Shown here: positions 22,960-29,807 of the stretch, piece by piece
How the letters are laid out: the number at the start of each line of letters is the position of its first letter
Numbering within the stretch: the first letter of the stretch is position 1
Source of the DNA: Streptomyces sp. A012304
GTDB lineage: Bacteria > Actinomycetota > Actinomycetes > Streptomycetales > Streptomycetaceae
DNA length: 35,495 bases
Reading direction: 5' to 3'
Assembly (NCBI RefSeq): GCF_026008495.1
Contig: NZ_BQUN01000050.1
Span: forward strand, 49,835-85,329
Notes under the pieces: model-generated
Told to the model about the DNA's origin: nothing
The model's input: the letters and a program-made list of their open reading frames with translations, nothing else
Database searches by the model: none
Position numbers and translations under genes: made by a program

Positions 22960-23031
22960 CGACGTGAAGCTCAGCAGCAGAGCACCGGGCTCTCAACCCG
23001 GAGGGCGCGGGGGCGGAACCCGCCACGTCGG
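22960..23031 (+). ncRNA. tRNA-like element 2 (cloverleaf, anticodon-position CTC)
   Basis: This second copy starts 77 bp after the first and has the same arms. The acceptor is 22960-22966 / 23024-23030, the D arm 22969-22983, the anticodon arm 22985-23001, the variable loop 23002-23006 and the T arm 23007-23023. Of 71 positions only five differ from element 1: position 8 (A instead of T) and positions 34-37 (CTC+A instead of GAA+G). All paired positions are identical. The same D-loop and T-loop departures from real tRNA are present. Because acceptor and discriminator are identical in both copies, they cannot be genuine Phe and Glu tRNAs. The element ends 4 nt before the ATG of the 774-residue protein, so it forms the end of that gene's leader. 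Confidence 0.8.
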
Positions 23032-23034
23032 CTT

Positions 23035-25359
23035 ATGAACCACGACGCTGACCAGCAGCACCTCGCAGAGGCGAACCCGGGCTACGCGTCCGGCCAACTG
23101 GCCAGGGCGCTCAGGACCGCGCACACCCACCACGACCCCGACACCCGCCGCCGCGCCGAGGAGCGGAGCCGCATCTGGCGGGCCGTCCTCGCGGGCATGG
23201 CGAACGGGCTGCTCGCCATCGGCTCGCGCACCCCCGTCGCCGGACTGCCGGCCTGGGTGACGCCCGAGGTGGTCCGCGGCGGCTTCGCCACCGGCGCGCC
23301 GAGCGCCGGCGGGCCCCTGACCAGCGACGAGATCGCCACCGCCCGGCGGGCGGGCATCCCCCACAACCGGCGCGCCCTGTTCGCGTACTGGCTGTCCGAG
23401 GAGGGCCTCGACCGGCTCTACGACCTGCTGGACAGCGGACGCTACGAGGTGACCGTCCCCGAGGAGGCCGCCCTGCTCACCGTGGCCTGGCTCGCCCGGG
23501 CCGGCGAGACGGACGCGGCCCTGAGCCTCGTCGAGGAGCTGGCCCCGTTCGCGGACCGGCTGCGTTTCACCCCGGCACCCGTCGAGCGGCCCGCGCCCGC
23601 CGCCGGCGCGGTGCACCGCCGTACCGTCGGCGACGCCCGGTACGCCCTGGAGCGGCGCGGGCCGAACACGGCTGTGGAGACCCAGCGGGAGGCACTGGCC
23701 GTCTGGCAGCCGTTCGGCGACGAACTGCTCGCGCACTGGCTGGAGACGGCCGACGACGGTCAGGTCCTGGCCCGCACGCCCGACGCGACCTGGCACGCGC
23801 GCGGCGCCGAGCTGCTGCGCCGCTACCGCGACCTCGCCCGTCGGCACACCCACTGCACCAAGCACCTCAACCCCAAGCAGAATGTGGCGATCCTGCGGGG
23901 TGCCCTGGAGGAGACCGTCGCGGGACGTCCGCTGGGCAGGCGGCGGCTCGGGCTGCTGCGGCACGCCGTCACGTCCATGGTGCGCAAGCGCGGACTGCCC
24001 GGTTCCGCCGAGCTGGTGGAGCTGCGCCGGGAGCAGGCCGCGCAGGCGGCGCTGCCCTCGCACCACGCGCTCGCCCAGCTGATGCTGCGCCGGCTGTCCG
24101 GGCTGCCCCCGGCGGAGGGCGTCGCCGACGTCGAACCGCTGGTCGCGCCGGTGGGCGCGCGGGAGGCGCGGGAGACGGGCCTGCCCTCGGGAGCGGTGAT
24201 CCCGCGCGGCCTGCGCCGGCCGGTGGAGGCCGCGCTGAGCGCGCCCCTGGACACGCTGGTGGAGCGCGGGATCGTGCCCTCGGCGGAGGTGCTGGCCGAG
24301 CTGGTCCCGCAGCTCGTCGCCGCGACCACCGCGCAGGCCTACCCCGACGAGGCCCTGCGCGGGCTGTCCGCCGCCACCTACCGGGCGTTCCGCAATCGCC
24401 GTTCGCTGCTGCTGCTCGACCTGGAGCGGCAGGTGCGGGTGGAGGAGCTGCCGTGGGTGACGGCGGTGAGCCGGTGGCGCTCCGGGACGGACGCGGACGA
24501 GGTGGCGGCCGTGGCGCTGCGGCAGCTCGGTGAGCTGGCCGTGCGGGCGTTCCCCGGCACGATCCTGCCCAATCCGCTGGTGCGTGAGCTGTCCGTGCTG
24601 GCCGGCCAGGCCGAGCTGGGCGCTCCCCTGGTGGAGGAGCTGGCGGCGGACATCTTCATGGGCACCTTCACCCCGAAGTTCCTCGCCGCGGCCCGCGTCG
24701 CCGCGGAGCTGCTGGGCGGGGGCTCGCTCTACGAGCGGTACTACGACATCGACTACCGGGCCGTCCGCAACCTCGCGATCGCCGAGGCGGGCGAGGCGCG
24801 GACACGGTCGGCGCGACCCCGGACCTCACCGGGCTTCGCGAAGCTGTGCGTCGCGCGGGCCGGGGCGTCCCGGTCCTCGTCCCGGTGGCGGCACGGCTAC
24901 GGGTCGGTGGCCGCGAACGGCACGGTGATCGAGCAGGCGCAGATCCTCACCACGCACAACCTGGCCACCCTGGTGCACCGTGTCGGCATCGCCCCGGCCC
25001 CCGGCTGGGAGGACCTGGCCCGCCGCTGCTTCGTCACGGTGTGCCGGCTGACCGCGCGCCTGCACGGCAACCCGCGTCCGCTGCCCACGGTGAAGGACAT
25101 CGCCTACGCCTGGCGGCAGATGCTGTTCCACCTCTCCCTGTGCGGCCCGCAGGAGCAGTCCCGCACCCTGGCCTGGCTCCCGCAGGAACTCACCCGCCAC
25201 CCGTCCGAGGTGAGCCACCGCCTGGCCCCGGCGCTCGCCGGCCTCCGGCAGACGGCGGACGGCGGCCCCGCGGACTCCGGCACCGGCCGGCGCCTGCTGG
25301 GCTGGACGACGAACGGCCACTGGCTGGCGGCGGAGCCGCCGGCCGCGGCGCGGGGGTGA
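23035..25359 (+). CDS. Large hypothetical protein (774 aa) behind the tRNA-like array
   Basis: I do not recognise this protein. It reads as a mostly helical, soluble protein with no signal peptide or membrane helices. Well-formed blocks that look conserved are VPEEAALLTVAWLARAG (141-157), HTHCTKHLNPKQNVAILRG (271-289), a very basic stretch GRRRLGLLRHAVTSMVRKRG (301-320), TYRAFRNRRSLLLLDLE (448-464), ILPNPLVRELSVLAG (510-524), ELAADIFMGTFTPKFLAAA (535-553), SLYERYYDIDY (564-574) and NGTVIEQAQILTTHNLATL (628-646). No nuclease, ligase, helicase, TROVE or von Willebrand A motif is evident. The basic patches would suit RNA binding. The ATG at 23035 is the first after the tRNA-like leader and has no near ribosome binding site; the frame is open through the leader to 22786. 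Convergent with bkd. Confidence 0.85.
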   Translation: MNHDADQQHLAEANPGYASGQLARALRTAHTHHDPDTRRRAEERSRIWRAVLAGMANGLLAIGSRTPVAGLPAWVTPEVVRGGFATGAPSAGGPLTSDEIATARRAGIPHNRRALFAYWLSEEGLDRLYDLLDSGRYEVTVPEEAALLTVAWLARAGETDAALSLVEELAPFADRLRFTPAPVERPAPAAGAVHRRTVGDARYALERRGPNTAVETQREALAVWQPFGDELLAHWLETADDGQVLARTPDATWHARGAELLRRYRDLARRHTHCTKHLNPKQNVAILRGALEETVAGRPLGRRRLGLLRHAVTSMVRKRGLPGSAELVELRREQAAQAALPSHHALAQLMLRRLSGLPPAEGVADVEPLVAPVGAREARETGLPSGAVIPRGLRRPVEAALSAPLDTLVERGIVPSAEVLAELVPQLVAATTAQAYPDEALRGLSAATYRAFRNRRSLLLLDLERQVRVEELPWVTAVSRWRSGTDADEVAAVALRQLGELAVRAFPGTILPNPLVRELSVLAGQAELGAPLVEELAADIFMGTFTPKFLAAARVAAELLGGGSLYERYYDIDYRAVRNLAIAEAGEARTRSARPRTSPGFAKLCVARAGASRSSSRWRHGYGSVAANGTVIEQAQILTTHNLATLVHRVGIAPAPGWEDLARRCFVTVCRLTARLHGNPRPLPTVKDIAYAWRQMLFHLSLCGPQEQSRTLAWLPQELTRHPSEVSHRLAPALAGLRQTADGGPADSGTGRRLLGWTTNGHWLAAEPPAAARG

Positions 25360-25407
25360 GACGGACCCGGGGCGGCACCGGATGCCGGTGACCCCGACGA
25401 GACGGGA

Positions 25408-25436
25408 ACAGGGGGCGGCCCGAGGCCGCCCCCTGT
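25408..25436. terminator. 13-bp perfect hairpin, bidirectional terminator
   Basis: Positions 25408-25420 and 25424-25436 form a perfect 13-bp stem with the loop CGA. It lies between the stop of the 774-residue protein gene and the stop of the bkd E2 gene, which starts 5 bp further on. Confidence 0.88.
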
Positions 25437-25440
25437 CCGC

Positions 25441-26907
25441 TCATGCCCAGGTGATCAGGCGCTTCGGCTGTTCCAGGATCGCCGCCACGTCGGCCAGCAC
25501 CTTGGAGCCCAGCTCCCCGTCCACCAGACGGTGGTCGAAGCTCAGCGCCAGGGTGGTGACCTGGCGCGGCTTCACCTTGCCCTTGTGGACCCACGGCTGG
25601 AGCCTGATCGCGCCGACCGCGAGGATCGCGGACTCGCCGGGGTTGAGGATCGGGGTGCCGGTGTCGACGCCGAAGACGCCGACGTTGGTGATGGTGACCG
25701 TGCCGCCCTGCATGGCGGCGGGCGACGTCCTGCCCTCGCGGGCCGTGGACACCAGCTCACCGAGCGACTCCGCCAGCTGCGGCAGTGTCTTGGCCTGGGC
25801 GTCCTTGATGTTCGGGACGATCAGGCCACGGGGCGTGGCGGCCGCGATGCCCAGGTTCACGTAGTGCTTGACCACGATCTCCTGCGCCGCCTCGTCCCAG
25901 GACGCGTTGATGTCCGGGTTGCGCTTGATCGCGACGAGCAGGGCCTTGGCGATCAGCAGCAGCGGGTTGACCCGCAGGCCCTGCATGTCCTTGTCCCGCT
26001 TCAGCTCCTCGACGAGCTTCAGCGTGCGGGTGACGTCGACCGTCACGAACTCCGTGACGTGCGGCGCGGTGAACGCCGAGCCGACCATCGCCGCCGCCGT
26101 CGCCTTGCGGACACCCTTGACCGGGACACGGGTCTCCCGGGCCGTGTCGTACGACACCACCGGTGCCGGAGCCGGGGCGGGCGCCGGGGCCTCGGTCACC
26201 GGCTGGGGCACCGGCTCGGGCGTCTGCGTCGGGGCCGCCGCCGCGTGGACGTCCTCACGGGTGATGACGCCGTCCGGGCCGGACGGGACCACCGTCGCCA
26301 GGTCGACGCCCAGGTCCTTGGCGAGCTTGCGCACCGGCGGCTTGGCGAGCGGGCGGGGCTTGTCGGTACCCCCGCCGGACACGCTGTGGCCCGCCGGGCC
26401 GTGTCCGTTCAGCTCGGACTGGACGGCCGCCGCAGCCGCCTCCTGGACGCGGGCCTCGGCGGCCTTGCGGGGACGGCGCTTGGTCGAGGAGGCGGCCACG
26501 CCGTACCCGACGAGGACCGGCTGGCGGCCGGAACCCTCCGCCTTCGGCTCCTCGGGCTGAGCCGCCACCGCGCTCCGCGCCCGCTCGGCGGCGGGGGCGG
26601 GGGTCTCGGCGGGAGCGGGTGCTTCGGCGGGAGCGGGTGCCGTCCCGCCCGTCACGTCCACCGCGATGATCGACGTGCCCACGTCGACCGTGGTGCCCTC
26701 GGGGAAGTGCAGCGCGCTGACCACGCCGTCGTAGGGGATGGGCAGTTCGACGGCGGCCTTGGCCGTCTCCACCTCGCACACCACCTGGCCGTCCGTCACC
26801 GTGTCGCCCGGCTGGACGTACCACTTGAGGATCTCGGCCTCGGTGAGCCCCTCACCCACGTCCGGCATCTTGAACTCGCGTACGGACGCTTCCGTCATCG
26901 TCGTCAC
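25441..26907 (-). CDS. bkdC: 2-oxoacid dehydrogenase E2, lipoamide acyltransferase (branched-chain type)
   Basis: The 488-residue core component moves the acyl group from lipoamide to CoA in the branched-chain 2-oxoacid dehydrogenase complex. The lipoyl domain (about 8-85) has the lipoylated Lys in EVETAKAAVELP. An Ala/Pro-rich linker and an E1/E3-binding domain (KPPVRKLAKDLGVDLATVVPSG, quoted in parts: KPPVRKLAKDLGVDL, ATVVPSGPDGVITREDV) follow. The catalytic acyltransferase domain ends with the active-site SFDHRLVDG. The start is taken as GTG at 26907 because GAGGAG sits 6 bases upstream; the ATG at 26898 is possible. It is the last gene of the operon and its ribosome binding site lies in the end of the E1 beta gene. 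Confidence 0.92.
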   Translation of the reverse strand: MTTMTEASVREFKMPDVGEGLTEAEILKWYVQPGDTVTDGQVVCEVETAKAAVELPIPYDGVVSALHFPEGTTVDVGTSIIAVDVTGGTAPAPAEAPAPAETPAPAAERARSAVAAQPEEPKAEGSGRQPVLVGYGVAASSTKRRPRKAAEARVQEAAAAAVQSELNGHGPAGHSVSGGGTDKPRPLAKPPVRKLAKDLGVDLATVVPSGPDGVITREDVHAAAAPTQTPEPVPQPVTEAPAPAPAPAPVVSYDTARETRVPVKGVRKATAAAMVGSAFTAPHVTEFVTVDVTRTLKLVEELKRDKDMQGLRVNPLLLIAKALLVAIKRNPDINASWDEAAQEIVVKHYVNLGIAAATPRGLIVPNIKDAQAKTLPQLAESLGELVSTAREGRTSPAAMQGGTVTITNVGVFGVDTGTPILNPGESAILAVGAIRLQPWVHKGKVKPRQVTTLALSFDHRLVDGELGSKVLADVAAILEQPKRLITWA

Positions 26908-26917
26908 GACCCTCTCC

Positions 26918-27910
26918 TCAGTACGCCAGGGCACGGTCGACGGCGTCGAGCACCCGGTCCAGGCCCGGCAGGTACTCCTCCTCCAGCCGCGCCGGCGGGT
27001 ACGGGGCGTGGTAGCCGCCGACCCGGAGCACCGGGGCCTCCAGGTGGTAGAAGCAGCGCTCCGTGATCCGGGCGGCGATCTCCGCGCCCGAGCCGAAGAA
27101 CACCGGTGCCTCGTGGACCACGACCAGGCGGCGGGTCTTCTCCACCGAGGCCTGGATGGAGTCGAAGTCGAGCGGGGAGACCGAGCGCAGGTCCAGGACC
27201 TCCAGGTTGCGGCCCTCCTCGGCGGCCGCGGCGGCGGCCTCCTGGCAGAGCTTCACCATCGGGCCGTAGGCGGCCAGGGTCAGATCGGTGCCCTCGCGGA
27301 CGACCCGCGCCTTGTGCAGCGGGCCGGGGATCGCCTCGGTGTTGACCTCGCCCTTGTCCCAGTAGCGCCGCTTGGGCTCGAAGAAGATCACCGGGTCGTC
27401 GCTCTGGATGGCCTGCTGCATCATCCAGTAGGCGTCGCCCGCGTTCGACGGGGAGACCACCTTCAGGCCCGCCACGTGCGCGAAGAGCGCCTCGGGGGAC
27501 TCGGAGTGGTGCTCGACGGCGCCGATGCCGCCGCCGTAGGGGATGCGGACGACGACGGGGAGCTTGACCTTGCCCAGCGAGCGGGCGTGCATCTTCGCGA
27601 GCTGGGTGACGATCTGGTCGTAGGCCGGGAAGACGAAGCCGTCGAACTGGATCTCCACCACCGGGCGGTAGCCGCGCAGGGCCAGGCCGATCGCGGTGCC
27701 GACGATGCCGGACTCGGCGAGCGGGGTGTCGATGACGCGGGACTCGCCGAAGTCCTTCTGCAGGCCGTCCGTCACCCGGAAGACGCCGCCGAGCTTGCCG
27801 ACGTCCTCACCCATGACGAGGACCTTCTCGTCGGATTCCAGGGCGCGGCGCAGCGACTCGTTGATCGCCTTGGCCAGGGCCATGTTCTTGCTGGTCGTGG
27901 TGGCGGCCAT
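26918..27910 (-). CDS. bkdB: 2-oxoacid dehydrogenase E1 beta subunit (branched-chain type)
   Basis: The 330-residue subunit completes the thiamine-diphosphate E1 heterotetramer that decarboxylates branched 2-oxoacids from Val, Leu and Ile. Family features include NESLRRALESDEKVLVMGED, the VFRVTDGLQKDFGESRVIDTPLAESG segment (in parts: VFRVTDGLQKDFG, ESRVIDTPLAESG), PYGGGIGAVEHHSESPEALF, and the C-terminal transketolase-like domain with RSVSPLDFDSI. The ATG at 27910 follows the E1 alpha stop by one base, so the two are translationally linked. Length is normal for the family. The 11-bp gap to the E2 start indicates one transcript. Confidence 0.95.
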   Translation of the reverse strand: MAATTTSKNMALAKAINESLRRALESDEKVLVMGEDVGKLGGVFRVTDGLQKDFGESRVIDTPLAESGIVGTAIGLALRGYRPVVEIQFDGFVFPAYDQIVTQLAKMHARSLGKVKLPVVVRIPYGGGIGAVEHHSESPEALFAHVAGLKVVSPSNAGDAYWMMQQAIQSDDPVIFFEPKRRYWDKGEVNTEAIPGPLHKARVVREGTDLTLAAYGPMVKLCQEAAAAAAEEGRNLEVLDLRSVSPLDFDSIQASVEKTRRLVVVHEAPVFFGSGAEIAARITERCFYHLEAPVLRVGGYHAPYPPARLEEEYLPGLDRVLDAVDRALAY

Positions 27911-27911
27911 C

Positions 27912-29225
27912 TCAGATTCCCCCCTCGGCGTCCGCGAACGACGCCTGGTAGGCGGCGAACTGGGCCCGTTCCTCGTCGACGAGCGCGTGCCCGTCCGCGT
28001 ACACGTTCTCGAAGATGGCGAAGTGGTCCGGGTCCGGCATGGCACGGACCGCTTCGCGCACTCGCCTGCCCAACGCCTCGCTCTCGGCCTCGAGTTCCGC
28101 GAAGAATCCCTCGTCCGTGTGGTTTGAGGCCTCCAGGTGGCGGCGCAGACGCAGGATCGGGTCCTTCGCCTCCCAGGCCGCCCGCTCGTCGTCGTGGCGG
28201 TAGCGGGTGGGGTCGTCGGAGGTGGTGTGGGCGCCCATGCGGTAGGTGTACGCCTCGACGAGGGTGGGGCCCTCGCCGCGCCGGGCGCGCTCCAGCGCCC
28301 ACTTCGTCACCGCGAGGCAGGCGAGGACGTCGTTGCCGTCGACGCGGACGCCGGGGAAGCCGAAGCCCTGCGCGCGCTGGTAGAGCGGCACGCGGGTCTG
28401 CCGTTCGGTGGGCTCGGAGATCGCCCACTGGTTGTTCTGGCAGAAGAACACCACGGGGGCGTTGTAGACCGCGGAGAAGGTGAACGATTCAGCGACATCG
28501 CCCTGGCTGGAGGCGCCGTCGCCGAAGTAGGCGATGACCGCGCTGTCGGCGCCGTCCTTGGCGACGCCCATGGCGTAGCCGGTGGCGTGCAGCGTCTGGG
28601 AGCCGATGACGATCGTGTAGAGGTGGAAGTTGTTGCTGTTCGGGTCCCAGCCGCCGTTGTTGACGCCGCGGAACATGCCGAGCAGGTTGGTCGGGTCGAC
28701 CCCGCGGCACCAGGCGACGCCGTGCTCGCGGTAGGTGGGGAAGACGTAGTCGTCGTCGCGCAGGGCCCGGCCGGAGCCGATCTGGGCGGCCTCCTGGCCG
28801 AGCAGCGACGCCCACAGGCCCAGCTCGCCCTGGCGCTGGAGGGAGGTGGCCTCGGCGTCGAAGCGGCGGGTGAGCACCATGTCGCGGTACAGGCCGCGCA
28901 GCTCCTCGGCGGTGACGCCGGCGACGTACGGGTCGTACTCGGCGTTCTCGACGCGCTCGCCCTCGGGGGTGAGCAGCTGGACGAGTCCGGGCTCGGCGCT
29001 GGTCTTCTTGGCCGCGCGGGTGCGGGTGGTGCGGTTGGCGCCGGCGGTGCGCCTGGTGCCAGTGGCCTTGGCCGCCGCGGCGCGGGGGGTGCCGGTCGTC
29101 TTGGTGCCGGTGGTGCCGGCGGCCTCGGTGCCGGTGGTGCCGGCCGCCGCCTCGGCGCCGGTGCTGCCGGCCTTGCTTCCGGCGCTGCGTCGCGGCTTGC
29201 GCGCGGCAGTGCTCTCCACGGTCAC
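27912..29225 (-). CDS. bkdA: 2-oxoacid dehydrogenase E1 alpha subunit with Ala/Thr/Arg/Lys-rich N-terminal extension
   Basis: This 437-residue protein is the thiamine-diphosphate-binding subunit of the branched-chain complex. The ThDP motif is GDGASSQGDVAESFTFSA followed by CQNNQWAIS, and the regulatory-loop region YRMGAHTTSDDPTRYR is clear. Residues 1 to about 85 are an unusual extension made of Ala, Thr, Gly, Arg and Lys (TTGTEAAGTTGTKTTGT and similar), histone-like in composition and probably disordered; the catalytic protein begins near GLVQLLTPEGE. The start is GTG at 29225 with GGAGGAG 5 bases upstream, so the extension is translated. First gene of the E1 alpha-E1 beta-E2 operon. Products are branched acyl-CoAs used as fatty-acid and polyketide starters. 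Confidence 0.94.
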   Translation of the reverse strand: MTVESTAARKPRRSAGSKAGSTGAEAAAGTTGTEAAGTTGTKTTGTPRAAAAKATGTRRTAGANRTTRTRAAKKTSAEPGLVQLLTPEGERVENAEYDPYVAGVTAEELRGLYRDMVLTRRFDAEATSLQRQGELGLWASLLGQEAAQIGSGRALRDDDYVFPTYREHGVAWCRGVDPTNLLGMFRGVNNGGWDPNSNNFHLYTIVIGSQTLHATGYAMGVAKDGADSAVIAYFGDGASSQGDVAESFTFSAVYNAPVVFFCQNNQWAISEPTERQTRVPLYQRAQGFGFPGVRVDGNDVLACLAVTKWALERARRGEGPTLVEAYTYRMGAHTTSDDPTRYRHDDERAAWEAKDPILRLRRHLEASNHTDEGFFAELEAESEALGRRVREAVRAMPDPDHFAIFENVYADGHALVDEERAQFAAYQASFADAEGGI

Positions 29226-29419
29226 GTGTGCTCCTCCGTCGGTCCGGCCCCCGGGGTTGCCGGGTACCAGTGCGGCTCACCTGTTTCCGACACCCGTGCA
29301 CGGGGTGGGTGTCACTCGGCCGGGAACAGGCGTGACAGGTGCCCCGGCGAGCGCCCTGCAAAGTTCACGTTACCCAGTGCTCCACATTTCTGTGAAACAC
29401 CTCCTGACCTGCGTTTTTG

Positions 29420-29433
29420 CTTGGATTTCCAAG
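29420..29433. promoter_or_regulatory. Palindrome CTTGGA-TT-TCCAAG upstream of bkd
   Basis: A perfect 6-bp inverted repeat with a 2-bp centre, flanked by TTTTTG and TAAAT, lies about 195 bp upstream of the E1 alpha start. Lrp/AsnC regulators such as BkdR control bkd genes in other bacteria and bind AT-rich imperfect palindromes, so this is a candidate site. No such regulator gene is in the window. Confidence 0.45.
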
Positions 29434-29650
29434 TAAATCGGCAAAGTCGGGAAGGACCCTGGTCACAGCCTTGCAGGAGGCCGGAGCAACGGCACGTTAT
29501 CCCGCTGACCCAGCTCACGGGAAGAGTTCGGGGGCGACACCCGCCCGGGACGCGAAAACGGAGCAACCGGGATATTCACCTCTCGGATTCCAGCCATTCG
29601 GCCCAATGGCCGCCTCCTCGGCGCACGGCCGGGCACCCCGGATCGAGCGA

Positions 29651-29740
29651 GACCGCGGAAGATCGCCACGGATCACCGGGGACCGCCCGGGATCACCACG
29701 GACCGCCCGGGATCACCGCGGACCGCCGGGGATCACTTGT
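29651..29740. repeat. Degenerate 20-bp tandem repeat, intergenic
   Basis: The unit GACCGCCCGGGATCACCACG is at 29681-29700, with near copies at 29701-29720 and 29721-29740 and a more diverged one at 29651-29670, separated by a 10-bp half unit. It ends about 55 bp before the predicted -10 of the phosphotransferase gene. Confidence 0.8.
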
Positions 29741-29794
29741 GACGCATGGTGACGTTCTGTGACAACGGCCAGCTCACGGCGGTGAAACGTGCCC

Positions 29795-29807
29795 TAGCAT
29801 CGGGCGC
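29795..29807 (+). promoter_or_regulatory. -10 element for a leaderless transcript
   Basis: TAGCAT (29795-29800) matches TAnnnT and ends 7 bases before the GTG at 29808. No ribosome binding site is present. Transcription would start at or next to the start codon. A clear -35 is not seen. Confidence 0.5.

Larger units (their letters stand above)
29226..29807. promoter_or_regulatory. Long intergenic region between bkd and the phosphotransferase gene
   Basis: These 582 bp hold no convincing gene; short open frames lack start signals and family resemblance. The part next to bkd (29370-29450) is AT-richer and holds the palindrome CTTGGA-TT-TCCAAG (29420-29433). The part next to the phosphotransferase gene has 20-bp tandem repeats (29651-29740). 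Two divergent promoters are expected here. Confidence 0.6.

Noticed and set aside
22883..23031. Calling the two cloverleaves functional tRNA-Phe(GAA) and tRNA-Glu(CTC).
   Set aside because: Both lack G18G19, T54T55 and A58, have identical acceptor stems and discriminator, and are arranged as a tandem near-identical pair, unlike real tRNAs of different identity.
23041..23085. A third, decayed tRNA-like copy inside the start of the coding region.
   Set aside because: Only CAGCAGCA and ACCCGGGCT resemble the elements; arms do not pair and the bases are explained by codons.
23035..25359. TROVE/Ro60-like protein, suggested by the neighbouring tRNA mimics.
   Set aside because: No von Willebrand A metal motif (DxSxS) and no resemblance to Ro60 repeats could be seen.
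29390..29402. Second parS-like site (TTTCTGTGAAACAC).
   Set aside because: Only one half-site matches the parS consensus; the other arm and the spacing are wrong.
13503..29613. A 16-bp sequence (TCGGCCCAATGGCCGC) found in two intergenic regions, at 13503 and 29598.
   Set aside because: In 35 kb of strongly biased composition a few shared 16-mers are expected by chance; flanks do not match.
29417..29752. Small gene in the bkd upstream region.
   Set aside because: No ribosome binding site, the frame runs through tandem repeats, and the translation is low complexity.
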